Shown in pieces: positions 34,882 to 43,896 of a stretch of 64,000 bases of DNA. Location: the NCBI GenBank assembly GCA_963723455.1, contig CAVRQM010000005.1:620001-684000 (forward strand). The letters run 5' to 3'. A program made the position numbers and the translations under genes. This DNA comes from CAVRQM01 sp963723455. GTDB taxonomy: Bacteria; Pseudomonadota; Alphaproteobacteria; Acetobacterales; Acetobacteraceae. Under the pieces are notes generated by a model, which saw only the letters and a program-made list of their open reading frames with translations, ran no database searches and was not told the DNA's origin. Numbering within the stretch: the first letter of the stretch is position 1; every line of letters begins with the position of its first letter.

Positions 34882-35508
34882 CTAGCGGGGCTTCACGGCC
34901 GCGCCGCGCGCCGGCGGGCGCGTCGATGCGGATGGCGTGGCCGCGGTCGCGTGGCGCAGGCCCGAGACCAGGTAGTCCCATCCGGTCAGCAGGGTCAGCA
35001 GGGCGGCCACCCACAGCATCGCCAGCCCGATAGGCTCGACCGGCAGCCAGGACAGATGCAGCAGCATCGCGGTCGGCGTGCCCGCGATCAGCGCGCCCAG
35101 CGCCCCCATCTGCACGCCCGTCTTCCACTTTGCCAGCCGCGTCACCGGCAGGCCGACGGACAGGCCCGCCAGGTATTCGCGCAGGCCGCTGACCAGGATT
35201 TCGCGCAGCAGGATCACCACTGCAGGATACAGCCCCCAGGCGCCGAGCCGCGCCGTGCCGGCCAGCATCATCAGCGTGGCGCCGACCAGCAGCTTGTCCG
35301 CGATCGGATCGAGCATGCGCCCTAGATCGGAGGTCTGCCGTCGCGAACGCGCCAGCCGTCCGTCAAGGTAATCGGTGATGCCGGCCAGCGAGAACACGAT
35401 GCACGCAGCCAGATCGGCCTGCGGCGACCGCAGGGAGGTCAGCGCCACCAGCAGCGGGATGGCCGCGATGCGCGACAGCGTGAGCATGTTGGGCAGGTCG
35501 GTGGGCAT
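34882..35508 (-). CDS. pgsA: CDP-diacylglycerol-glycerol-3-phosphate 3-phosphatidyltransferase (PgsA)
   Basis: PgsA makes phosphatidylglycerol phosphate, the precursor of phosphatidylglycerol and cardiolipin. The 208-residue protein starts LPNMLTLSRIAAIPLLVAL and has the CDP-alcohol phosphotransferase motif DGRLARSRRQTSDLGRMLD (D-G-x2-A-R-x8-G-x3-D) followed by PIADK, with about five hydrophobic segments. In alphaproteobacteria it usually lies directly next to uvrC; here it is separated from uvrC by about 6.5 kb. Confidence 0.95.
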   Translation of the reverse strand: MPTDLPNMLTLSRIAAIPLLVALTSLRSPQADLAACIVFSLAGITDYLDGRLARSRRQTSDLGRMLDPIADKLLVGATLMMLAGTARLGAWGLYPAVVILLREILVSGLREYLAGLSVGLPVTRLAKWKTGVQMGALGALIAGTPTAMLLHLSWLPVEPIGLAMLWVAALLTLLTGWDYLVSGLRHATAATPSASTRPPARGAAVKPR

Positions 35509-35607
35509 GCCGGCGCAGACTAGGCGCGCTGACGGTCGATGTCACACGATCCCGTCGGCGCGCCGCAAGTCCGCAGGCCGGAAAACGTCCGCTGCGGGGA
35601 CCTCCGG

Positions 35608-37731
35608 CTAATGCTTCCAGATCGAGCGGACGGGCGAGACCTGCACCGAGTTCAGTGTTGCGTAGCCACCGCCGGCGAACACCTCCAGCCCGGTGCTCTT
35701 CTGCGCCGGGTAGATCTGGGCGGTGAGCGCGACTTCGCCTTGTCCGGCAAACACCTCGACGGACGACCAGTCCACCAGCACGTGCAGATTGATGCGGCCC
35801 GACTGGTCCGGCTCCAGCGGCGCCGTGTAGCGGCCGGCGAAGGTCGGGTCAAAGCTGACGTTGCCGGACCGGAAGCGGTCCACGAACACCTGATGCGTCC
35901 TGGCGTCGTAGCCGACCAGTGTCTCCTCGCCATGGCCCTTGCGCACCTTCAGGCCGAACTCGCGCGCGGTGCCGGGGCTGAAACTGGCCCTGATGTCGAG
36001 CGCCCGTCCGGTGGCGCCATTGACCGGCACGACCGAGCTGCCCGGCATGATGGTTTGGCTGGTCGTCGTCGAGACCAGCGGCGCCCCGAGCAGACGTGAG
36101 AAGGCGGCGATCGGCTGCTGGACCAGACGGACCGAACCCGCAATGGTTCTGAGACTGAGCTGGCGCGGGATGGTTGCGGCGCCGCGCCACGGCGACGTGG
36201 GAATGCTGCCGGCGTAATCCCAGTTGTTCATCCAGGCGATGGCCACGCGATCGTCCGGCGGTAGGCCGTTCCAGGAATTGGCGGCGTAAAAGTCTGGCCC
36301 CCAGTCCAGCCAGTTCGCCTCCTGCTGCGGCGCATCGGCCAGCACGAATTCGTCGACGTTGATGTGGCCAAAGCCCGCCGTGCTGTTGTCGATGATCTCG
36401 ATCTGCGCAGTCTTGCCCTGATAGTTAGTGAGGTTCCAGCTTCGCCACCCGAGATGCTCGGAGTTCGACCCGGTCGCGGTCTGGACGACCGTGCCGCCGA
36501 TCAGCAGGTTGACAGCGGTCTCGGTGTCGCTCGCGGTGCCGTAGGTCGCCGGATCGAAGGGATGGTAGCCGCCGCCCACCAGGAAGTTCAGATATGGCCG
36601 GGAGATCGCGAATGGCGGCGACGTCAGCGTGCCGACCGTCGCATCGAAATCAAGGAAGGTGTTGACGAGCTGGCGGCCGAGATAGCCGGTGACGGTCTGC
36701 TGTCCGGTCAGCGAGCCATAGGCCGGCGCGGCGCCGAGCAACCCGCCGGTCGCAGTCCAGCCGGTCGCGGCGAATGTTGGCGCCTCGAAGGTCTGCAGGA
36801 CTGTGCTGCCCGGCAGCGGCGCGGTGGGCAGCACGTCATCGGCGACAAAGCGGGTGCCGTTGAAGGTGCCGATGAAATACTGCGTGCCGGAGCCGCCCGC
36901 GACAGCGCCGGGGTTGGTGCCAAGCAGGATCACCCACTTCTTGTTCGCGTTGTTGCCATCGACCGGCAGCTGGAACAGGTCGGGACACTCCCACGCGCCG
37001 CCGGTGGAGTTCGCCGGCCCGAACGTGCTCATCGGCGTCCAGTTCTTGAGGTCGGGGGAGGGGTCCAGCACCAGTTTGTGCAGGGCGGCGAGGGTCGCGA
37101 CCATCACCCATTTGCGGTCCGGGGCGTACCAGAAGACCTTGGGGTCGCGGAAGTTCTGATACTGCGCCTGATACGGCGGCGGCGGCAGCGGAACCGCCGG
37201 GTTTCCGGCATATTCGGTCCAGGTGACGCCCTGGTCCAGGCTATACGCCAGCGCAATCGATTGCTGTCCCTGTATGACATACTGGCCGTTCGGCTGCAGC
37301 AGGGTGGTCGGATAGAATGCCGCATACACGGCGACCAAAGGCGGGTTGCTCGACGTGCCGAAACCGCTGGTGTTGGCTGTGTCGGCGACAGCGCTGCCGG
37401 AGAAGATTAGTTCTGTCTGCTGGCCGCTCGCGTTCTGCTGAAACGGGATCGCGACCGACTGCTGTGCCCAGTGCAGCAGATCCGGGCCGGTCGCGTGGCC
37501 CCAGGACAGATTGCCATCGGTGTTGGCGAGCGGATTGTTCTGATAGAAGAAATTATAGGTGCCATCGAAGTACAGCAGACCGTTGGGATCGTTCATCCAG
37601 GTCTGCGCCGGCGAGTAATGGTATTGTGGCCGGAACGGCTCGCGGTAGCTTTGCGCGGCGGACTGCTGGGCGGTGAACGCAAGAAGGGCCGCCACCGCCG
37701 CAGCGGCCGTGTGCCTATGCATCGTCTGCAT
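35608..37731 (-). CDS. secreted GH32 beta-fructosidase (levanase/exo-inulinase type)
   Basis: This 707-residue enzyme hydrolyses fructans or sucrose-type linkages. An N-terminal signal peptide (AAAVAALLAFTAQQSAAQS) marks it as exported. The five-bladed GH32 propeller is shown by WMNDPNG (nucleophile Asp near residue 48), FSGSAV, FRDPKVF (transition-state Asp) and WECPDLF (acid/base Glu). An insertion of about 150 residues between the third and fourth blades (TFEAPTFAATGWTATGG to ADAPQQEANWLDW, with a lectin-like GWRSWNLT part) is unusual for this family. The C-terminal beta-sandwich (NLHVLVDWSSVEVFAGQGE) completes the fold. No sucrose PTS or transporter genes lie beside it. Confidence 0.93.
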   Translation of the reverse strand: MQTMHRHTAAAAVAALLAFTAQQSAAQSYREPFRPQYHYSPAQTWMNDPNGLLYFDGTYNFFYQNNPLANTDGNLSWGHATGPDLLHWAQQSVAIPFQQNASGQQTELIFSGSAVADTANTSGFGTSSNPPLVAVYAAFYPTTLLQPNGQYVIQGQQSIALAYSLDQGVTWTEYAGNPAVPLPPPPYQAQYQNFRDPKVFWYAPDRKWVMVATLAALHKLVLDPSPDLKNWTPMSTFGPANSTGGAWECPDLFQLPVDGNNANKKWVILLGTNPGAVAGGSGTQYFIGTFNGTRFVADDVLPTAPLPGSTVLQTFEAPTFAATGWTATGGLLGAAPAYGSLTGQQTVTGYLGRQLVNTFLDFDATVGTLTSPPFAISRPYLNFLVGGGYHPFDPATYGTASDTETAVNLLIGGTVVQTATGSNSEHLGWRSWNLTNYQGKTAQIEIIDNSTAGFGHINVDEFVLADAPQQEANWLDWGPDFYAANSWNGLPPDDRVAIAWMNNWDYAGSIPTSPWRGAATIPRQLSLRTIAGSVRLVQQPIAAFSRLLGAPLVSTTTSQTIMPGSSVVPVNGATGRALDIRASFSPGTAREFGLKVRKGHGEETLVGYDARTHQVFVDRFRSGNVSFDPTFAGRYTAPLEPDQSGRINLHVLVDWSSVEVFAGQGEVALTAQIYPAQKSTGLEVFAGGGYATLNSVQVSPVRSIWKH

Positions 37732-37860
37732 CCTCCCGATTGACGTCGGCCCCTTTTGGGGCAGGCAGCCCGGATGCGACCTTATCGGGTGAGGCGAGCC
37801 GGAAGAAGCGCCGCTGCTACACGCTTGCGAGAGCCGATGCGTTGGCGCGGCCGCCCGGCG

Positions 37861-38349
37861 CTAAGCCGCGGGCGTGACCCTTACGGTTATCGCCAGGTTG
37901 AAGTCATAGCCGGCGCCGCTGGGCATGGTAATCAGAAATCCGTCCGGCCCGGCATAGCCCGGCGTCGGGCGATAGGCGAAGACGATGCCGCCGCCGCGCA
38001 GCAGCAGCCTGACCTCGCCATGCTCGGCCGGCTCGACGATCCGGCTGCCAGCGGGGCTGGTGCCGCTGAAGCGGAAGCCGGTGAAGCACCATGTCGCGTC
38101 ATTGCGGACCACCATGCCGATCGGCACGTTATCGCCCGGACGCACCATGCCGGAATGGTTGCGGATGACGCAGCCCGGATGCGCGGACGCCGCTTCGCGA
38201 GCCGCGAGCACCTGTCCCGAACTCATGCCGGCCGACGCCCCGACTGCCGGCTGTCCGGCGAGGGGCGGCGGCTCGGCGCACGCAGCCAGGGCCAGCGTCG
38301 CCACAGCCGCCAGCGCCGCCAAACTCGATCGTGCCGCCGCCAAGCGCAT
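37861..38349 (-). CDS. uncharacterised lipoprotein
   Basis: A 162-residue protein with a strong lipoprotein signal (LAALAAVATLALAAC) and then a small beta-rich region: NHSGMVRPGDNVPIGMVVRN, WCFTGFRFSGTSPAGSRIV, GGGIVFAYRPTPGYAG. The repeated short hydrophobic strands fit an immunoglobulin-like fold. It is divergent from the retropepsin-like gene across a 142-base gap. The function is unknown. Confidence 0.75.
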   Translation of the reverse strand: MRLAAARSSLAALAAVATLALAACAEPPPLAGQPAVGASAGMSSGQVLAAREAASAHPGCVIRNHSGMVRPGDNVPIGMVVRNDATWCFTGFRFSGTSPAGSRIVEPAEHGEVRLLLRGGGIVFAYRPTPGYAGPDGFLITMPSGAGYDFNLAITVRVTPAA

Positions 38350-38491
38350 CGTCGCTCTCGCTCGTTCTGGAGTCGTCGCATATGCCGGACCCGGCCGGGG
38401 CGCAACCGTCGGCTGCCCCGTCTGTAGCTGACGCGTCCCGGCGCGAGCCGCCGAGGTTGTGCCGGCCGCAGCCGCCTGTTACGGCTGGCTA

Positions 38492-39478
38492 ATGCTCCGT
38501 GCCGTTCGACAAGCGGCGATGCTTGCCCTGGCGCTGGCCTCGCTCAGCCCCGGCTGCGCCTCCGGTCCCACGGCCGCGGAAGGACAGGTTGCGGCGGTGC
38601 AGCCATGTGGATCCAGCGGGTCCGCACTGCCGGCGGCCGGCTGTGGCCTGGTCTGTCGCGCGGTGCTGCCGGTGCAGGTGCAGGACAACCTGCCGATCGT
38701 CACCGCCTGGATCAACGACCAGCCCGCCAACCTGCTGCTCGACACCGGCGCATCGGTGTCCAACCTGACGCCGGACGCCGTCGCCCGGCTGGGCCTGCCG
38801 CGGGCGGTCCCGGCGCTGGGACAGGTCTGGGGCATCGGCGGCGGGCAGGCGCGATCACTGGTCACGGTCCGGCGGCTGGCATTCGGCGACGTCCGCATCG
38901 ATAGGCCTCGCCTGGAGGTGCTGGTCACCGCACGCCCGGCGGCCGGTCTGGTGCCGGATGGCGGCCTCGGCGACGACGTGCTGAGCGAGTTCGAGGTCGA
39001 TCTGGACCTGCCGCATGGCCGGGCGACGCTGTATCAGGGCCGACCCTGCGACGGCCATCTGCCGGGTTGGCCGGTGGTGGACGCGGCGCTGCCATGGACC
39101 CGCGCTTTTCCGGTCGGACTGCAGGTCGCGATCCCGGCGACGCTGGAGGGTCACGCCATCCAGGCGCTGATCGATAGCGGGGCCGAGACCACGGTGGTCG
39201 GCGACGCGTCGGCGCTGGCCTCCGGCCTGCCGGAATCCGAGCTGGCCAGCGACCTGGAAACCCACATGGTCGGGGTCGGCCCGGGGCAGTTGCCCGCCAG
39301 GCTGCACCGTTTCTCGGCGCTTGCGGTCGGCGGCCAGACGCTGCCGGATGTCGAGACGGCGGTGATCGCGCTGCCGTTCGCCTCATTCGGCATGGTGCTG
39401 GGCGCCGACTACCTGCAGACCCACAAGGTCTGGATCAGCTACGCCAGCGGCCGGGTGTTCGTCGCCCACACCTGGTAG
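38492..39478 (+). CDS. two-motif retropepsin-like aspartic protease, probable lipoprotein
   Basis: The start at 38492 gives a signal with a lipobox-like end (ALALASLSPGC). Two copies of the pepsin-family active-site signature follow in one chain: LLLDTGASVSNL (about residue 85) and ALIDSGAETTVV (about residue 230), each followed by a hydrophobic-Gly strand (e.g. MVLGADYLQTH). A single-chain protein with both halves is built like a full aspartic protease, whereas most bacterial retropepsins have one motif and dimerise. Its cell location would be outer face of the inner membrane or periplasm. The first in-frame ATG (38459) is an alternative start. Confidence 0.85.
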   Translation: MLRAVRQAAMLALALASLSPGCASGPTAAEGQVAAVQPCGSSGSALPAAGCGLVCRAVLPVQVQDNLPIVTAWINDQPANLLLDTGASVSNLTPDAVARLGLPRAVPALGQVWGIGGGQARSLVTVRRLAFGDVRIDRPRLEVLVTARPAAGLVPDGGLGDDVLSEFEVDLDLPHGRATLYQGRPCDGHLPGWPVVDAALPWTRAFPVGLQVAIPATLEGHAIQALIDSGAETTVVGDASALASGLPESELASDLETHMVGVGPGQLPARLHRFSALAVGGQTLPDVETAVIALPFASFGMVLGADYLQTHKVWISYASGRVFVAHTW

Positions 39479-39534
39479 GCAGGCTCGCGCGACGTGGCGC
39501 GCAACTTCGCCGCCCGCCGGGCTTTTGCTGCGCC

Positions 39535-40068
39535 ATGCCCGAGGGCGGAAAACTGCGCGGCGCGGCTCCGGTCAACGACGAGTTCGAGGTCGGCTACAAT
39601 TCCGCGTTCGAGCGGCGCTGGCGCGTCGTCGAGATCACCGGTCGGGCCGTCATGGGGCTGGTCGTGCTCGCGGGCCTGTCCGGGCTGCTCGGCCGGGGAC
39701 CGCTGAGCCATCACACCGTCGCGACCGCGGGTGGCGCGATCCGCGTCGATTTCGAGCCGGTAGCGCGCTGGGACACCCCGACGCAGGTGACGCTGCACCT
39801 TGTTCCGCCGCCCGACGGCGCGGCGACGATGCAGGTTCGCCTGTCGCCCAGCTTCGCGGAACCGCTGGGCATGCAGAAGATCTGGCCGCGACCCCTGGCC
39901 GAGGCGCCTGACCACCGCGGACTGTCGCTTACCCTGGCCGTCCCGCGCGCGCCGGGGGAGTTCCTGGTGCGCCTCGACCTGCTGCCCACCGCGGTCGGCC
40001 CGGTCGGCGCCTTCGCCGAAACCGATGCCGGCGGGCATCTCGGCTGGACCCAGGTGATCCTGCCGTGA
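39535..40068 (+). CDS. uncharacterised membrane-anchored protein before DUF421
   Basis: A 177-residue protein with one central-N-terminal membrane segment (AVMGLVVLAGLSGLLG, residues about 39-54) and a beta-rich outer part (IRVDFEPVARWDTPTQVTLH, MQVRLSPSFAEPLGM, GEFLVRLDLLPTAVGPVGAF). It has no recognisable family. Its stop overlaps the GTG of the DUF421 gene (GTGA), so the two are translationally coupled and probably form a complex or act together at the membrane. The start ATG at 39535 is uncertain. Confidence 0.6.
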   Translation: MPEGGKLRGAAPVNDEFEVGYNSAFERRWRVVEITGRAVMGLVVLAGLSGLLGRGPLSHHTVATAGGAIRVDFEPVARWDTPTQVTLHLVPPPDGAATMQVRLSPSFAEPLGMQKIWPRPLAEAPDHRGLSLTLAVPRAPGEFLVRLDLLPTAVGPVGAFAETDAGGHLGWTQVILP

Positions 40069-40511
40069 GCGTCATCCTGCGCGCCTTCGCCGCCTATTGG
40101 CTGCTGCTGTTCACCGTGCGGCTGATGGGGCGGCGCACCGCGAGCCAACTGGCGCCGGTCGATCTGGTCGTGCTGTTCCTGTTCGGCGGCGTCACCATCA
40201 CCTCGGTCGTGGGCGACGATCGCTCGCTGGTGGGCGCATTCACCGCGATCGGCACGATCGGGCTGACGCATGTGCTGGTGTCCTGGCTGAAAAGCCGTTC
40301 AGACCGTTTTGGCCGGCTGGTCGATGGCACGCCGGTCGTCATCTATGAGCGCGGCCGCTGGCATGAAGGCCGGATGCGGACGCTGCGACTGCAAAAGGCC
40401 GACGTGATGACCGCCGCCCGGCAACGCGGCCTGCTGCGGCTGGATCAGGTCCGCTACGCGGTCGCCGAGCGCGACGGCAAGGTGTCGATCGTCACGGAAC
40501 ATCAGCAATGA
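40065..40511 (+). CDS. DUF421 (YetF-like) membrane protein
   Basis: A 148-residue protein with two or three hydrophobic helices (ILRAFAAYWLLLFTVRLMG, VDLVVLFLFGGVTITS, HVLVSWLKS) and the YetF-type cytoplasmic end: DGTPVVIYERGRWH, MRTLRLQKADVMTAARQRGL. It is shorter than the longest YetF proteins (about 220 residues) but intact for the compact form. It lies between the hypothetical gene at 39535 and the MFS gene and overlaps both (GTGA and ATGA), so the three are one operon. Confidence 0.85.
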   Translation: MSVILRAFAAYWLLLFTVRLMGRRTASQLAPVDLVVLFLFGGVTITSVVGDDRSLVGAFTAIGTIGLTHVLVSWLKSRSDRFGRLVDGTPVVIYERGRWHEGRMRTLRLQKADVMTAARQRGLLRLDQVRYAVAERDGKVSIVTEHQQ

Positions 40512-41971
40512 ATGATGCCCGGGCCGGCGCGCCGGAGCGGGCGCGGTCAGGGCAGGAGGTCGAGACCGACATCCCGGCGCGCATGGACCGGCTGCCGTGG
40601 AGCCGCTTTCACCTGCTGGTGGTCAGCGCGCTGGGCATCACCTGGGTCCTGGACGGGCTTGAGGTGACGATCATCGGCTCGATCGGCCCGATCCTGCAGG
40701 ATCGCTCCACGCTGGCGCTGACGCCGCAGGACATCGGCTCGGTGGCCGCATTCTACGTGGCCGGTGCGGTTTCGGGCGCGGTGTTCTTCGGCTGGCTGAC
40801 CGACCATTTCGGACGGCGGCCGATCTTCAACGTGACGCTCGGGATCTATCTGGCCGGCGTGCTGACCACGGCCTGTGCCTGGGATTTCTGGTCGTTCGCC
40901 CTGTTCCGCGCGCTGACCGGGGTGGGCGTGGGCGGCGAGTACGCGGCGATCAATTCGGCGGTGGACGAGCTGATTCCGGCGCGGCTGCGCGGGCGCATCG
41001 ACATGCTCGTCAATGGCAGCTACTGGGGCGGCGCCATCATCGGCGCGGCCGCGTCGGTGGTGCTGCTGTCCGGCGCGCTGGTGCGGCCGGCGCTGGGCTG
41101 GCGGCTGGCCTTCGGCATCGGCGGCGGCCTCGGCGTGTTCATCATCTTCCTGCGCCGCTACGTGCCGGAAAGCCCGCGCTGGCTGGTCACCCACGCGCGC
41201 CAGGCGGAGGCGGAGCGCACCACGCGGCAGATCGAGCGGGACATCGAGCGGCGCGGCCGCGCGCTTGCGAAGCCCGAGGGCACGCTGAAGGTTCATCCGC
41301 GCCCTGCCTTCGGCTTCGGCGTGATCCTGCGCGGCATGGCCGGCCGCAACCTGCCGCGCTGCATCCTGGCTCTGACGTTAATGGTTGCGCAGGCGTTCCT
41401 GTTCAACTCGGTGTTCTTCACCTACGGGCTGGTGCTGCAGCAATTCTATCACGTCGATCCGGTGCGGATCGGGCTGTATATCTTGCCGCTGGCGGCCGGC
41501 AACCTGCTGGGGCCGCTGCTGCTGGGTCCGCTGTTCGACAGTATCGGGCGGCGGCGCATGGTGACCGGAACGTTCGCGGTCTCGGGCGTGCTTCTGGCGG
41601 TGGTCGCCGTGCTGTTCGGAATGGGGTGGCTGTCGGCGCTGACGCAGACGATCGCCTGGATGGTGATCTTCTTCTTCTCGTCCACCGCCGCGAGTTCGGC
41701 GTACCTGACGACCAGCGAGATATTCCCGCTGGAGACGCGGGCGCTGGCGCTGGCGCTATTCTACGCCATCGGCACGGCCAGCGGCGGCATCATCGCGCCC
41801 TGGCTGTTCGGGCGGCTGATCGGCAGCGGCATCGTCTGGGCGGTGGCCGCCGGCTACATCGCCGCGGCCGTGCTGATGCTGATCGGCGCGGCGATGGAGG
41901 CGCGGCTCGGCATTGATGCCGAAGGAAAGTCGCTGGAGAGCGTGGCGCAGCCGCTGTCATCCGCCGGCTGA
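40508..41971 (+). CDS. MFS transporter, metabolite:H+ symporter type
   Basis: A 487-residue, twelve-helix transporter. It contains SALGITWVLDGLEVTIIGSI, the A-motif GWLTDHFGRRPIF, FRALTGVGVGGEYAAINSAV, RRYVPESPRWLV and the second-half LFDSIGRRRMVTG. This is the sugar/aromatic acid:proton symporter style (AAHS/SP-like) in which a central GGEYA and PESPRWL are conserved. Its ATG overlaps the DUF421 stop (ATGA). The substrate is unknown; the upstream genes do not reveal it. It ends 20 bases before the uvrC stop on the other strand. Confidence 0.88.
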   Translation: MNDARAGAPERARSGQEVETDIPARMDRLPWSRFHLLVVSALGITWVLDGLEVTIIGSIGPILQDRSTLALTPQDIGSVAAFYVAGAVSGAVFFGWLTDHFGRRPIFNVTLGIYLAGVLTTACAWDFWSFALFRALTGVGVGGEYAAINSAVDELIPARLRGRIDMLVNGSYWGGAIIGAAASVVLLSGALVRPALGWRLAFGIGGGLGVFIIFLRRYVPESPRWLVTHARQAEAERTTRQIERDIERRGRALAKPEGTLKVHPRPAFGFGVILRGMAGRNLPRCILALTLMVAQAFLFNSVFFTYGLVLQQFYHVDPVRIGLYILPLAAGNLLGPLLLGPLFDSIGRRRMVTGTFAVSGVLLAVVAVLFGMGWLSALTQTIAWMVIFFFSSTAASSAYLTTSEIFPLETRALALALFYAIGTASGGIIAPWLFGRLIGSGIVWAVAAGYIAAAVLMLIGAAMEARLGIDAEGKSLESVAQPLSSAG

Positions 41972-41991
41972 CGCGCCGCACCGACAACGCC

Positions 41992-43896
41992 TCAGCCGGT
42001 CTGCTGGCGCATCCCCGCATGGAAATGCGCGTACACCTTTCGCGCCGAGTCGCGGTTGATCCCCGGCACCGCCTCCAGATCCGCAAGACCCGCCTGCTTC
42101 ACCCCGCGCGCCGAGCCGAAATGGTTCAGCAGCGCCCGCTTGCGGCTCGGGCCGATGCCCGGCACCTCATCCAGTTCGCTGCTCACCAGCGCCCTGGACC
42201 GGCCGGCGCGGTGGGTGGTGATGGCGAAGCGGTGCGCCTCGTCGCGCAGGCGCTGCAGGAAATACAGCACCGGGTCGCGCGGCGGCAGCTGGAACGGGGC
42301 GCGGCCGTCCATGTGGAACCACTCCCGCCCGGCATCGCGGTCCGGCCCCTTGGCGATCGCCACCAGCGGCAGTTCGTTCACCCCCAGATCGTTCAGCACA
42401 GCGCGTGCGGCCGAGAACTGGCCGGCGCCGCCGTCGATCAGCACCAGGTCGGGCCAGCCCGGCGGGACCGCGGACGGATCGGGGTTCTCGCGCAGGGCGC
42501 GGCCGAAGCGGCGCTCGAACACCTCGCGCATCATGGCGAAGTCGTCGCCAGGAGTGATCGGGCCACGGATGGAAAACTTCCGGTACGCCTGCTTGGCGAA
42601 TCCCTCCGGCCCGGCCACGATCATCACGCCGTACACGTTCGTGCCCATGATGTGACTGTTGTCGTACACCTCGATGCGCTCCGGCGCCCGCTCCAGGCCG
42701 AACAACTCGGCCGTGGCGTCCAGCAGCCTGGCCTGTCCCGCCGTTTCGGCCAGCCGCCGCTCCAGCGCCTCACGAGCGTTGGTCAAGGCGTGCTGAACCA
42801 CTGCGTGCTTCTCGCCGCGCTTCGGCACGGCCAACTCGACCCGGCGGCCGGCGTTGAATGACGCGGCGCGCAGGCCCAGCGCCTCGGCCACCAGGTCCGG
42901 TTCGGCAATGTCGTAACTCAGCAGCACCAGGGGCGGCGGCGGCTTGTCGTCATAGAACTGCGCCACGAACGCGGCCAGCACCTCGCCCGGTTCCTCCGCC
43001 TTGGTGTGGGTCGGGAAAAAGGCGCGATTGCCGTTATTGCGGCCGCCGCGGATGAAGAACACCTGCACGCAGGTCTGTCCGGCCGCCTGCCAGGCGGCGA
43101 TCACGTCGGCCTCGCCGATGCTTTCGGGATTGACGACCCCGCCGCCCTGCACATGCGTCAGTCCGCGGATGCGGTCGCGCACCGCCGCCGCGCGCTCGTA
43201 TTCCAGTCCGGCCGCAGCCTGCTCCATTTCGGCCGCCAGCTCGCGTTGCACGGTGGCGCCGCGGCCGGCGAGGAAGGCTTTGGCGTGGCCGACGAGCCCG
43301 GCGTAGTCCGTCTCGCTGATCCGCCCGACACAGGGCGCCGAGCAGCGGCGGATCTGGTGCAGCAGACAGGGGCGGCTGCGGTTGGCGAACACCGTGTCGG
43401 GGCAGGATCGCAGCAGGAACACCCGCTGCATGGCGGTGACCGTCTGGTTGACTGCCCAGGCGGAGGCGAAGGGGCCGTAATAGCTGCCCTTCCGCGCCCG
43501 CGCGCCGCGATGCTTGGCGATCTGCGGGAACGGGTGATCCTCGGTCAGCATCAGCCACGGGTACGACTTGTCGTCGCGCAGGACGATGTTGTAGCGCGGC
43601 TTCAGCCGCTTGATGAGATTGGCCTCCAGCAGCAGCGCCTCGGCCTCGGTATGCGTGGTGACGATTTCCATCGAGACCGTCTCGTTGACCATGCGGCGCA
43701 ACCGCTCGGGCAGGCGGACCGGCTGGGCATAGGCGGCGACGCGCTTTTTCAGGCTGCGCGCCTTGCCGACGTACAGGGCCTCCCCACGGGCGTCGAGCAT
43801 GCGATAGACGCCGGGCTGCAGCGGCATGGTCGCCAGCGCCTGCTCGATGACAGTGACGCCCCTGGCGCTGGCTTCGTCAGCCATCCGTTCGCTCAT
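41992..43896 (-). CDS. uvrC: UvrABC system protein C (UvrC)
   Basis: UvrC makes the two incisions of nucleotide excision repair. The 634-residue protein has the GIY-YIG nuclease (PGVYRMLDARGEALYVGKAR), the region around NRSRPCLLHQIRRCSAPCVG, the UVR UvrB-binding domain near GLEYERAAAVRDRI, the C-terminal RNase H-like domain (EVYDNSHIMGTNVYGVM, LVLIDGGAGQFSAA) and the tandem helix-hairpin-helix end (LDEVPGIGPSRKRALLNHFG). The start at 43896 (MSERMADEAS) is preferred over an upstream frame start; MADEAS at 43884 is also plausible. Confidence 0.97.
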   Translation of the reverse strand: MSERMADEASARGVTVIEQALATMPLQPGVYRMLDARGEALYVGKARSLKKRVAAYAQPVRLPERLRRMVNETVSMEIVTTHTEAEALLLEANLIKRLKPRYNIVLRDDKSYPWLMLTEDHPFPQIAKHRGARARKGSYYGPFASAWAVNQTVTAMQRVFLLRSCPDTVFANRSRPCLLHQIRRCSAPCVGRISETDYAGLVGHAKAFLAGRGATVQRELAAEMEQAAAGLEYERAAAVRDRIRGLTHVQGGGVVNPESIGEADVIAAWQAAGQTCVQVFFIRGGRNNGNRAFFPTHTKAEEPGEVLAAFVAQFYDDKPPPPLVLLSYDIAEPDLVAEALGLRAASFNAGRRVELAVPKRGEKHAVVQHALTNAREALERRLAETAGQARLLDATAELFGLERAPERIEVYDNSHIMGTNVYGVMIVAGPEGFAKQAYRKFSIRGPITPGDDFAMMREVFERRFGRALRENPDPSAVPPGWPDLVLIDGGAGQFSAARAVLNDLGVNELPLVAIAKGPDRDAGREWFHMDGRAPFQLPPRDPVLYFLQRLRDEAHRFAITTHRAGRSRALVSSELDEVPGIGPSRKRALLNHFGSARGVKQAGLADLEAVPGINRDSARKVYAHFHAGMRQQTG

